Shown here piece by piece: positions 1 to 7,341 of a DNA stretch of 64,000 nucleotides (positions within the stretch are counted from its first letter, which is position 1; the number at the start of each line of letters is the position of its first letter). The position numbers and the translations under genes were made by a program. The DNA comes from Chitinophagales bacterium. GTDB lineage: Bacteria > Bacteroidota > Bacteroidia > Chitinophagales > Chitinophagaceae. Where the stretch lies: NCBI GenBank assembly GCA_020636495.1, contig JACJXQ010000008.1, positions 1,674,001 to 1,738,000 of the forward strand. Direction: 5' to 3'. The notes beneath the pieces were generated by a model that saw nothing but the letters and a program-made list of their open reading frames with translations, made no database searches and was not told where the DNA came from.

Positions 1-149
1 TAGATATGGGTAGTAAGAAAATGTTGCTGGCAAGACAAGTTGAGGGCGTGGCAGGAGGTTTCGGGTTCAGGAATTACTGGGCCAAGGCTTTTCTCAACGG
101 ACTGAAGGAAGTGGGGGATAATTTTGACAGGTGGAAAAAAGGTAAATAA
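1..149 (+). CDS. C-terminal end of an unidentified protein (partial)
   Basis: An open frame enters from the left edge and ends at a TAA at 147-149, giving about 48 residues that finish in a basic tail (DRWKKGK). The fragment is rich in Gly and aromatic residues (GGFGFRNYW) and has no motif I can assign. It is 14 bases upstream of the thioesterase gene on the same strand, so it probably belongs to the same operon. By context it could be an enzyme of the flexirubin/aryl-polyene type, but the fragment alone does not show this. Confidence 0.6.
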   Translation, partial: DMGSKKMLLARQVEGVAGGFGFRNYWAKAFLNGLKEVGDNFDRWKKGK

Positions 150-163
150 CAAGAATATAGTCT

Positions 164-586
164 TTGCAAAAATTACATCATACAACAGAATTCGAGGTAA
201 AGTTCAGCGAGGCTGATCCGCTGGGCATTGTATGGCATGGTCATTATATACGTTATTTCGAGGACGGCAGGGAAGCCTTCGGTGATGAGTTTGGTCTGAA
301 GTATCTTGACTTTTACCGTAATGATATTGTGGTTCCAATAGTAAATATTCAATGCGACTACAAACGCATATTAAGATATGGCCATAGGCTGAGACTCGAA
401 ACAACCTATAAAGACACTGCGGCAGCTAAGCTGCTGTTTGACTATAAAGCATATGATGCTAATACCAATGAACTCGTGGCAACTGGAAGCTCGGTACAAG
501 TGTTCATGCACAAGGAAAGCCTGGAGCTGATGTTATACCTGCCACAATTTATGTTAGACTGGAAAACAAAATGGCTGAACAAATAA
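164..586 (+). CDS. Acyl-CoA thioesterase, 4HBT hot-dog family
   Basis: A 140-residue single hot-dog domain. The N-terminus carries the 4-hydroxybenzoyl-CoA thioesterase signature around residues 15-35 (SEADPLGIVWHGHYIRYFED), with Asp18 in the catalytic Asp position. Such enzymes hydrolyse acyl-CoA or acyl-ACP thioesters in the cytoplasm. The only in-frame start is a TTG at 164, because an in-frame TAG lies at 158-160 and no ATG precedes the motif. The 3' end overlaps the next gene, a ketosynthase, by 16 bases, so translation is likely coupled. The pairing with a ketosynthase suggests release or editing of a polyketide/fatty-acyl chain; the substrate is unknown. Confidence 0.85.
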   Translation: MQKLHHTTEFEVKFSEADPLGIVWHGHYIRYFEDGREAFGDEFGLKYLDFYRNDIVVPIVNIQCDYKRILRYGHRLRLETTYKDTAAAKLLFDYKAYDANTNELVATGSSVQVFMHKESLELMLYLPQFMLDWKTKWLNK

Positions 587-1710
587 CACCTGGAAAGGTA
601 TATGCAATAGCATCAGACATAACCTCAGTAATGGGGCTGGGTGCCGCGGAGCATTGGGATGCCATTAGTGCAGGTACCCAGGGTATTCAGCAATATGATG
701 ATAAGGCATTCAGCAATACTCCTTTTTACGGTTCTATGTTGGATGAGGCGCAATGGCAGCTCATTAATATGGCTATTGATACCGATAAGGAGTTGTCAAC
801 TTTTGAAAGGCTATGTTTGTTTTCAGCAAAACAAGCACTCAGTAATACCACGGTTGATCTTGAAGAAACTGTACTGATCCTTTCAACAACCAAAGGCAAT
901 ATTGAGTTGTTGGACGAGGCTCCGGATTCTACTATTGCTCTACAGAACAGTGCCAATGCTATAAATTCAGTATTAGGAATTAAAGCCAAGCCAATTGTCG
1001 TTTCTCATGCTTGTATATCGGGTTCTGTCGCGTTATTGTATGCACACAGGCTGATTACCGGAGGTCGATATAAGAAAGCAATAATTGTGGGCTGTGACCG
1101 GTTCACTCCTTTTGTATTAAATGGGTTCCAATCCTTCCAGGCAATTGCTGATGGTCCGTGTCGCCCTTTCGATGCTGATCGTACAGGTATCAACCTTGGA
1201 GAAGCGGCGGCTACGATCATATTGTCATCAACTGGTACAGATGCAATAGCTTGTTTATATGGCGGAGCCACTTCTAACGATGCTAATCACATATCGGGCC
1301 CTTCGCGAACAGGAGAAGAACTATCTGATGCGATAAACAGGGCGATGCAGGAAGCAGGAGTGCAGTCTTCGGATATCAATATGATATCTGCACACGGAAC
1401 GGCTACTGCTTATAATGATGAGATGGAAGCCAAAGCCATTCATCTTTCCGGCTTGTCTGAAGTGCCGCTGCATAGTATGAAGAGCTATACAGGACATACT
1501 TTAGGAGCTGCGGGCGTGTTAGAAAGCGCTATGATACTTGAAGCGATCAAACATCAGCAATTGATACCATCTGCCGGTTACGAAAAGCATGGAGTACCTG
1601 TTCCTGTGAATGTTACTACCCAAATGCAGCCCGCAGATATACAATATGTACTAAAGACAGCTTCCGGTTTTGGTGGCAGCAATGCCGCTATTGTCTGGGG
1701 CCGTATTTAG
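571..1710 (+). CDS. Beta-ketoacyl-ACP synthase (KAS I/II family)
   Basis: A 379-residue thiolase-fold condensing enzyme. The Cys-His-His triad is visible: Cys148 in SHACISGS, His275 in ISAHGTATAYND and His309 in SYTGHTLGAAG. It catalyses decarboxylative Claisen condensation of acyl chains on ACP. The length is slightly short for FabF (about 410) and the N-terminal third is divergent, which fits the specialised ketosynthases of aryl-polyene/flexirubin clusters better than housekeeping FabF (inference). The ATG overlaps the upstream thioesterase by 16 bases. Its stop overlaps the convergent M20 peptidase stop by 4 bases. The rest of any pigment cluster would lie left of the window. Confidence 0.88.
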   Translation: MAEQITPGKVYAIASDITSVMGLGAAEHWDAISAGTQGIQQYDDKAFSNTPFYGSMLDEAQWQLINMAIDTDKELSTFERLCLFSAKQALSNTTVDLEETVLILSTTKGNIELLDEAPDSTIALQNSANAINSVLGIKAKPIVVSHACISGSVALLYAHRLITGGRYKKAIIVGCDRFTPFVLNGFQSFQAIADGPCRPFDADRTGINLGEAAATIILSSTGTDAIACLYGGATSNDANHISGPSRTGEELSDAINRAMQEAGVQSSDINMISAHGTATAYNDEMEAKAIHLSGLSEVPLHSMKSYTGHTLGAAGVLESAMILEAIKHQQLIPSAGYEKHGVPVPVNVTTQMQPADIQYVLKTASGFGGSNAAIVWGRI

Positions 1711-2891
1711 CTTTGCAGCGCGTTGAGCGCTATCCACGTCATGGTGCCGACACCTGTTTTTAATGCTTCTTCGTCGATATCAAAGTGTGCATTGTGCACG
1801 GAAGCCGTAAACTCTTTATTGTCTTTGTTGGTACCTATCCTGAAGAAACACCCCGGCATGTGCTGCGTATAGAAGCTGAAGTCTTCGCCTGCCATACGTA
1901 TGTTCAACTCTTTCACGTTCTCATCTCCCAGGTAAGCTTTGGCCCAGCTTTCGGCGTTGGCTGTTACTACCGGATCGTTATAAAGAGAAGCATGGCCTTT
2001 AGGTATGTGTACCGTAGCTTTCGCGCCGTAGGCCTCACATGTTTTTGTAGTAAAATCCTTGATGTATTCATGCGCCTGCGCACGCCATTCCTCGTTCATG
2101 GTGCGGAAGGTACCCCAGAGTTCCAGCTTGTCCGGTATTACGTTAGTAGCAAAGCCCGCTTCTATTTTACCGAATGTAAGTACTGATGGTATGATGGGAT
2201 TGCATTTGCGTGATATAACCTGTTGCAAACCCGTAATTACCAGTGCTGAAATAGCTATCGGGTCAACGGTCTGGTGGGGAAGTGCGGCGTGCCCGCTTTT
2301 ACCTTCTATGGTAATATATATCTCATCGGTACTGGCCATGTACTGTCCCGCTTTGAAGCCTACTGTGCCGCTGGGCAGGTGAGGATAAACGTGCAGCGCG
2401 AAAATGGCTTCCGGCTTAGGATTTTCTAATACACCGGCTTCTATCAGCAGGCTGGCGCCGCCCGGTAGTTTCTCTTCTCCTTGCTGGAATATGAGTTTTA
2501 CGGTGCCTTCCCATTCGTCTTTCAGGTCGTTGAGGATACGGGCTATACCCAGCAAGCAACTGGAGTGTACATCGTGCCCGCAGGCGTGCATCACACCATC
2601 ATTTTTCGACCTGTACGATACATCATTGGCTTCCTGTATTGGCAGTGCGTCCATATCAGCACGCAGGGCAATGCATTTTTTATCCGGGTTCTTTCCTTTT
2701 ATCAGTCCTATCACTCCCGTGCCTGCCACGCCTGTTTCATGACTGATGCCCCATTCGGTCAATTTTCCTGAAATGAACTCAGCTGTCTTATACTCCTCGA
2801 AAGATAGTTCGGGGTTGGCGTGTATATGATGGCGTATCGCCTGTACTTCAGGAAAGTATTCCTCTGCTTTTTTGCGTATTATATCAATCAT
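1707..2891 (-). CDS. M20D-family amidohydrolase (N-acyl-amino-acid hydrolase type)
   Basis: 394 residues with the M20D metal-binding pattern: ADMDALPI at about 78-85, HACGHDVH with Cys104, His106 and His109, the GEE pair at 138-140, and His167 (ALHVYP). The C-terminal part carries the conserved NAHFDIDE segment. Members remove N-acyl groups from amino acids or hydrolyse hippurate or indole-amino-acid conjugates; the substrate cannot be told from sequence. There is no signal peptide, so it is cytoplasmic. Its start overlaps the end of the SPOR gene by 8 bases, so the two are co-transcribed. It converges with the ketosynthase gene. Confidence 0.9.
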   Translation of the reverse strand: MIDIIRKKAEEYFPEVQAIRHHIHANPELSFEEYKTAEFISGKLTEWGISHETGVAGTGVIGLIKGKNPDKKCIALRADMDALPIQEANDVSYRSKNDGVMHACGHDVHSSCLLGIARILNDLKDEWEGTVKLIFQQGEEKLPGGASLLIEAGVLENPKPEAIFALHVYPHLPSGTVGFKAGQYMASTDEIYITIEGKSGHAALPHQTVDPIAISALVITGLQQVISRKCNPIIPSVLTFGKIEAGFATNVIPDKLELWGTFRTMNEEWRAQAHEYIKDFTTKTCEAYGAKATVHIPKGHASLYNDPVVTANAESWAKAYLGDENVKELNIRMAGEDFSFYTQHMPGCFFRIGTNKDNKEFTASVHNAHFDIDEEALKTGVGTMTWIALNALQS

Positions 2892-3354
2892 AATATTCAG
2901 CCGTATTGATGGTTACATTGTCCGGTACAATAATACATGCACCGTATATAGCCAGTGTTTCCCTGTACAATTCCAGCGCATCCTCACGGGTGGCAAAGTC
3001 GCCTACCTTGACACGGTATTGCGGTTGCGTGTACACCATGTAGGTCTGTATCCGTGGGTAGCGGCGCATGAAGTCTACTTTTTTGCGGATAGCCTCTGCG
3101 CGGTCGTTACCGTAATATATCTGTACCCTGTAACCGCGCATATGGCGTATACCGCCATATTGCAGGTTTTTGTGCCTTTCTACCAGTATGGCCAGTCGCG
3201 GGTCTGCATTGATGGTGATATTATTGTTAGTAACCGGTCTTTTATAAGCTGTATCTGCCGATATGTTTTCCGTTACCACGATCTGGGCATGACCGCTTAT
3301 TGCCGGGCCTGTTAAGGCCAGCACCAGGAGCGATATGTAATACAGCTTATTCAT
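2884..3354 (-). CDS. Secreted SPOR-domain protein
   Basis: 156 residues with an N-terminal signal peptide (cleavage probably after GHAQ, about residue 24) and a C-terminal SPOR-like domain at about 75-150. The pattern is GYRVQIYYGNDRAEA, a helix, then YRVKVGDFATREDALEL, the beta-alpha-beta repeat typical of SPOR. SPOR domains bind denuded septal peptidoglycan glycans, so a periplasmic envelope role is likely. It is transcribed ahead of the M20 peptidase with an 8-base overlap. About 60 bases separate it from icd. Confidence 0.8.
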   Translation of the reverse strand: MNKLYYISLLVLALTGPAISGHAQIVVTENISADTAYKRPVTNNNITINADPRLAILVERHKNLQYGGIRHMRGYRVQIYYGNDRAEAIRKKVDFMRRYPRIQTYMVYTQPQYRVKVGDFATREDALELYRETLAIYGACIIVPDNVTINTAEYYD

Positions 3355-3414
3355 TTGTTATGCTAAGCTACGGTAGTTTATGTTAAAGTTAAAACAGGGC
3401 TTACGCCCTGTTCA

Positions 3415-4686
3415 TTAAAAGTTCTTGATGATCTCCTCTGCAAACTCGCTGGTTTTCACCTGTGTTGCATCTGTCATCAGTTTATAAAAGTCAACAGTCA
3501 CACGTTTGTGCATGATACTGGTCTGCAGACCGTTCTTGATCACTTTGGCAGCATCATCCCAGCCCATGTATTCCAGCATCATTACACCACTCAGTATCAG
3601 TGACGACGGGTTCATGGTATCCGTATCCGCAAAACGAGGCGCCGTACCGTGCGTAGCCTCGAATATTGCGTGGCCTGTTTTGTAGTTGATGTTGGCGCCC
3701 GGAGCGATACCTATACCACCTACAGCCGCAGCCAGTGCGTCTGATATATAGTCGCCGTTCAGGTTCAGGGTGGCGATCACTGAATAATCCTGCGGAGCGA
3801 GCAGTATCTGCTGCAGGAAGTTATCAGCTATTACATCTTTTATCACCAGTTTGCCATCGTGCTGCGCTTTTTCCATTTCTTCAATAGCCGCTTCTTCACC
3901 TTTTTCTTTCTTGGTAGCTTCCCACTGGTTCCATGTGTATATTTTATCGCCAAACTCGCGTACTGCCAGGTCGTAGCCCCATTTCTTAAAGCCACCCTCG
4001 GTGAACTTCATGATATTGCCCTTGTGTACCAGCGTTACCGATGTACGTTTGTTGTCCAGTGCATATTGAATAGCTGATCTTACCAGGCGCTCCGTACCTT
4101 CTTTAGATACCGGCTTGATACCGAAGGCTGTTGTTTCAGGGAAACGAACTTTATCGCCCGCATTCAGTTCGGTACGGATGAACTCCATGAGCTTTTTAGC
4201 TTCTTCACTGCCTTCCGGGCACTCAATACCCGCATATATATCTTCCGTATTCTCGCGGAAAACGACCATATCCACCCTGTCAGGGTAGTGAACCGGAGAA
4301 GGTACACCTACGAACCAATGAATAGGGCGCAGGCAGACATACAGGTCCAGCTCCTGGCGCAGGGCCACGTTGAGTGAACGTATACCGCCGCCGATAGGCG
4401 TTGTTAAAGGGCCTTTTATTGATACCAGGTATTCACGCGCCATATCCAGCGTTTCGGCCGGCAGCCATTCGCCAGTCTGGTTGAAGGCCTTTTCACCGGC
4501 CAGTATCTCTTTCCATTCTATTTTGCGTTTGCCATGATAACAATGCTCCACGGCAGCGTCAATCACTCTTTTGCTGGCACGCCATACATCGGGGCCAATA
4601 CCGTCACCTTCGATAAAGGGTATGATGGGGTTGTCAGGGACATTGAGTTTGTGGTTGCTGTCTATTGTTATCTTTTGTGGAGTCAT
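3415..4686 (-). CDS. icd: Isocitrate dehydrogenase (NADP-type)
   Basis: 423 residues, full length for the bacterial Icd family. It converts isocitrate to 2-oxoglutarate and CO2 in the TCA cycle. Diagnostic stretches are [14 protein letters not shown] near the N-terminus, [13 protein letters not shown] (substrate loop, with the Ser equivalent to the regulatory Ser of E. coli), [26 protein letters not shown] and [12 protein letters not shown]. The last places Arg-Phe where E. coli has Lys-Tyr, which is NADP-like rather than the Asp-Ile of NAD enzymes. A TAnnTTTG box lies just upstream at 4713-4720. The gene appears monocistronic or leads into the SPOR and M20 genes. Confidence 0.95.
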   Translation of the reverse strand: MTPQKITIDSNHKLNVPDNPIIPFIEGDGIGPDVWRASKRVIDAAVEHCYHGKRKIEWKEILAGEKAFNQTGEWLPAETLDMAREYLVSIKGPLTTPIGGGIRSLNVALRQELDLYVCLRPIHWFVGVPSPVHYPDRVDMVVFRENTEDIYAGIECPEGSEEAKKLMEFIRTELNAGDKVRFPETTAFGIKPVSKEGTERLVRSAIQYALDNKRTSVTLVHKGNIMKFTEGGFKKWGYDLAVREFGDKIYTWNQWEATKKEKGEEAAIEEMEKAQHDGKLVIKDVIADNFLQQILLAPQDYSVIATLNLNGDYISDALAAAVGGIGIAPGANINYKTGHAIFEATHGTAPRFADTDTMNPSSLILSGVMMLEYMGWDDAAKVIKNGLQTSIMHKRVTVDFYKLMTDATQVKTSEFAEEIIKNF

Positions 4687-4712
4687 GTTGTTGTTTATTT
4701 GAATTACGCGCG

Positions 4713-4720
4713 CAAAAATA
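4713..4720 (-). promoter_or_regulatory. Putative icd promoter, -7 box
   Basis: On the minus strand this reads TATTTTTG, an exact match to the Bacteroidota -7 consensus TAnnTTTG. It lies 27 bases upstream of the icd ATG. A TTTG -33 box at normal spacing is not clear (TTTT is present about 21 bases upstream). Confidence 0.5.
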
Positions 4721-4932
4721 CTTGAAGATTATTGTAATCTGAAAACATATCTATTGTGTTTATATCATGTAGGTTTGGGGTGACCAGGTAAAGGGTTAAT
4801 TGGTTAAAAGAGGTAATGTGTGGCCCGGTGGCTGATAATACATGCATTTTGTTAAGTATACAGGCTGTTTTGTTAACCCGGACGCAGCGATGCGTGTCTT
4901 GCAAGTGTTTATTAATCAGTGTGTTGTAGTGT

Positions 4933-4985
4933 GAATTGTTAAGTATTGTTAAGTAAAACGATAAGTCGTTCGTACTTAACAATTC
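4933..4985. repeat. 13-bp inverted repeat with a nested hairpin
   Basis: GAATTGTTAAGTA at 4933-4945 is perfectly repeated in inverse at 4973-4985. Between them is a smaller hairpin, AACGA/TCGTT (4957-4961 and 4966-4970). On the minus strand the structure lies just downstream of the terminator at 4994-5011 and upstream of the icd promoter. Its role is unknown; it may be an operator or an RNA-processing structure. Confidence 0.6.
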
Positions 4986-4987
4986 AT

Positions 4988-5011
4988 AAAAAAGTCCCGC
5001 ATGTGCGGGAC
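4988..5011 (-). terminator. Intrinsic terminator (minus strand)
   Basis: An 8-bp perfect stem GTCCCGCA/TGCGGGAC with a 2-base loop. On the minus strand it is followed directly by six Ts. There is no T-run on the plus side, so it acts only leftward. Confidence 0.8.
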
Positions 5012-5091
5012 GGATATTATGTATTGAGTGTTGTCGGGTTTGCTTTTGTTTCATATCTGCATTTTTATGGTGTGTGTGGTTTGTGTCTTAT
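4988..5091 (-). ncRNA. Candidate small RNA or attenuated leader
   Basis: About 100 nt bounded by a minus-strand TATATTTG promoter (5097-5104) and a strong intrinsic terminator (stem 4994-5011, T-run to 4988). It is A/C-rich at the 5' end. A start codon at 5054 opens a frame beginning MKQKQTRQHSIHN that runs through the terminator, so a leader-peptide attenuator is an alternative. icd has its own -7 box downstream of the terminator, which favours an independent RNA. No known RNA family is recognised. Confidence 0.4.
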
Positions 5092-5149
5092 TGTAGCAAA
5101 TATACGTTAAATATTTTATTATTGGTGTATTTATTTCAGCGGACGCTGA
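5092..5149 (-). promoter_or_regulatory. Promoter element with upstream palindrome
   Basis: On the minus strand: a palindrome TTCAGCG-GA-CGCTGAA in plus-strand reading (5134-5149), about 25 bases of AT-rich DNA, then TAACGTATATTTGCTACA (5092-5109) containing a perfect TAnnTTTG box. The same two blocks recur at 57287-57349 upstream of the gene at 57438. The palindrome is a candidate operator. Confidence 0.5.
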
Positions 5150-5236
5150 ATTTATTTGCCACAGTAACCGGCTTTGATGGGTGGTGTATTTACCTCCGGC
5201 AATTCCTATCTTTATTATCAAGTAAACTTCGCATAC

Positions 5237-7201
5237 ATGAAATACAAAGTTTTTCTGTTACTATTGATTGGTTTGGGGATGGTACATCCTGTTGTTGCAC
5301 AAAGCTGGCAATGGGGAGCCAGAGGGGGCAGCTGGGGCAATTCTTCTACAGGAGCAAATGAGTTTGTAAAAGATATGGCCACCGACCGGAACGGCAACCT
5401 GTACATATTAACCAATACCGGGGATACAAGCGGCATAGATATTAATGGCATACCCAAGAAGGGATTTGGGAGGCAGGACATCGTGTTAGCAAGTTTCAAA
5501 TGCGATGGCACTTTGAGATGGGTTAAGCTTTTCGGTACTGCAGAATATGATGATGGTGGATTTGCACTAAGTGTTGACCGATTGGATGGAGTATATGTTT
5601 CTGCTCGCATGACGAGAGGGCCACAAAAAAAGCCCATATATATTGACAGTGACAAAACCATTAACAGCAATGATGAGAAAGAGTTTTATTTCATCAAATA
5701 TGACACTTCAGGACATTTAAAATGGGTACGAGCCCCGCAGGCAGACACAGCATCCTTTGCCTTTCAAGCAACTACAATTGACATGGATGTAGATAGTGCA
5801 GGCAATCTTTATGCATTTTGCCAGTTACCTCCCGGCATTTATGAGAATAATTTCATTGCTACATCAATATATCAGTACCAAGGATATGATTACCAGGACT
5901 GTATAATAAAATATGACAGGAATGGGAATTTTCAGGGTGGCCTCGCTTTCGATACAAAAGGATGTTATGGAGCAAGAATGGTCAGGGACTCAAAAACCAA
6001 GCGCTATTATTTATCGGGTTCAACATCATTTACGAGTACAATACCTATGGGTAATATTGTTATACCCAAATACAGCGGATACCTGGCATGCTTTAGCGAA
6101 GAAGGAGGTTATTTGTGGGATATTCATTCGGATGCCGCACAAATAGACGGTAACCCAATTTTTGATGCGTTTGGCAATATATATCTTTCTGGGTTAATCC
6201 GTTCACCTTCTTCGTCAAACCCCAATGCTAATTTCAATGGTTTTGTAGCGCAGCCTTATCCCAATATTCCTAATGGAGCGCCATTCATTATTAAAATTGA
6301 CTCAAATAAAAAAAATATCTGGGCAACGTATGCTGTCGTAAATGCAGTAACATTAGTAGGGGGGGTAGGTCTTAGAAATAGCGGAGAAATCGTATTAACA
6401 GGCACATTCCCCGGACTGTTAGCCTGGCCTAATTTTACTAAAGATACACTGTACTATCCTGCCAATTCAGGTTATCACCCGTTTATCACAAGGTTTAACA
6501 CCCAGACTGGTAAAATACTTGGTGTAGATAAACTGGAAACCGACAAACAGAATGCCTATTCGGATGAAATAATAGCAGACGGAAGAAACAATATATATAT
6601 TGGTGGTGAGTTAGCCGGAAAACTAACTGTAAACGGCAAAGACATGTACAATGTTGGTGGCAGAAATGATTGGGCTGTTGCCAAGTACGGACATAATAAT
6701 TGCAACTGTACCAATATCCCAGAACCAAGTTTTACCTACAATAAACCTTCTCTCAACAACCTTAATTTCAGCTATACAGGTAGCACTTACTCCACCATTG
6801 AATGGGATTTTGATGATGGAACAACTTCTAACCAGGCATCTCCCAGCCATGTATATGCAAAAGACGGAGTGTATACCGTATGCGTGAAAGTGACAAACAG
6901 TTGCGGAGATAACACATACTGCCAAATACTGGACACATGGCCTGTTGGCATAAACGATGTGACCTCATCGGATAATATCCATGTCTATCCTAACCCTGCA
7001 AACGACATCATATATGTTAGTGGCCATACTGCGGGTACTACAATAACTCTGTATGATGTGATCGGGAAAAAACTTTACCAGGGCGTTTCAACAACAACAA
7101 AAGAAAGCATCCACATCAACAATTTCCCGGCAGGCACATACATCATTCAGCTGACAGACAAATCGGGACAGAACATAAACAAGAGGATGGTGAAACTATA
7201 A
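5237..7201 (+). CDS. Secreted PKD-domain protein with T9SS sorting domain (copy 1)
   Basis: 654 residues. The start chosen is the ATG at 5237, which opens directly into a signal peptide (MKYKVFLLLL...VVAQ); an upstream in-frame ATG at 5174 would bury it. Residues about 20-480 form repeats of the type AKDMATDRNGNLYILTNTGD, like beta-propeller SBBP proteins. A PKD domain follows (WDFDDGTTSNQASPSHVY) and then a C-terminal type IX sorting domain starting VYPNPANDIIYVSG and ending KRMVKL. It should be exported by T9SS and attached to or released from the cell surface. The gene at 7342 is a tandem paralogue with near-identical ends. Confidence 0.85.
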   Translation: MKYKVFLLLLIGLGMVHPVVAQSWQWGARGGSWGNSSTGANEFVKDMATDRNGNLYILTNTGDTSGIDINGIPKKGFGRQDIVLASFKCDGTLRWVKLFGTAEYDDGGFALSVDRLDGVYVSARMTRGPQKKPIYIDSDKTINSNDEKEFYFIKYDTSGHLKWVRAPQADTASFAFQATTIDMDVDSAGNLYAFCQLPPGIYENNFIATSIYQYQGYDYQDCIIKYDRNGNFQGGLAFDTKGCYGARMVRDSKTKRYYLSGSTSFTSTIPMGNIVIPKYSGYLACFSEEGGYLWDIHSDAAQIDGNPIFDAFGNIYLSGLIRSPSSSNPNANFNGFVAQPYPNIPNGAPFIIKIDSNKKNIWATYAVVNAVTLVGGVGLRNSGEIVLTGTFPGLLAWPNFTKDTLYYPANSGYHPFITRFNTQTGKILGVDKLETDKQNAYSDEIIADGRNNIYIGGELAGKLTVNGKDMYNVGGRNDWAVAKYGHNNCNCTNIPEPSFTYNKPSLNNLNFSYTGSTYSTIEWDFDDGTTSNQASPSHVYAKDGVYTVCVKVTNSCGDNTYCQILDTWPVGINDVTSSDNIHVYPNPANDIIYVSGHTAGTTITLYDVIGKKLYQGVSTTTKESIHINNFPAGTYIIQLTDKSGQNINKRMVKL

Positions 7202-7341
7202 TATCAGATCTTCAATTGAAAACTGAAGTTATTTATTACCACCGGTCGCAGACCAGCGGGAGCTGGTTGAATTGACAAAATTGGTATTGTTTTTGCCTGT
7301 ATTTGATAAACATATCTTTATTATAAGTAAACTTCGCATAC

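Larger units (their letters stand above)
4687..5236. other. 550-bp non-coding stretch between icd and the T9SS gene pair
   Basis: No convincing gene. It holds, from left to right, the icd -7 box (4713-4720), a nested inverted repeat (4933-4985), a minus-strand terminator (4994-5011), a minus-strand promoter (5097-5104) and a palindrome (5134-5149). A minus-strand open frame at 4704-5054 runs through all of these and has no family features. The spacing suggests a short independent RNA rather than a protein. Confidence 0.6.

Noticed and set aside
4704..5054. 116-residue minus-strand open frame upstream of icd
   Set aside because: It runs through a strong terminator, an inverted repeat and the icd promoter and has no protein-family features.
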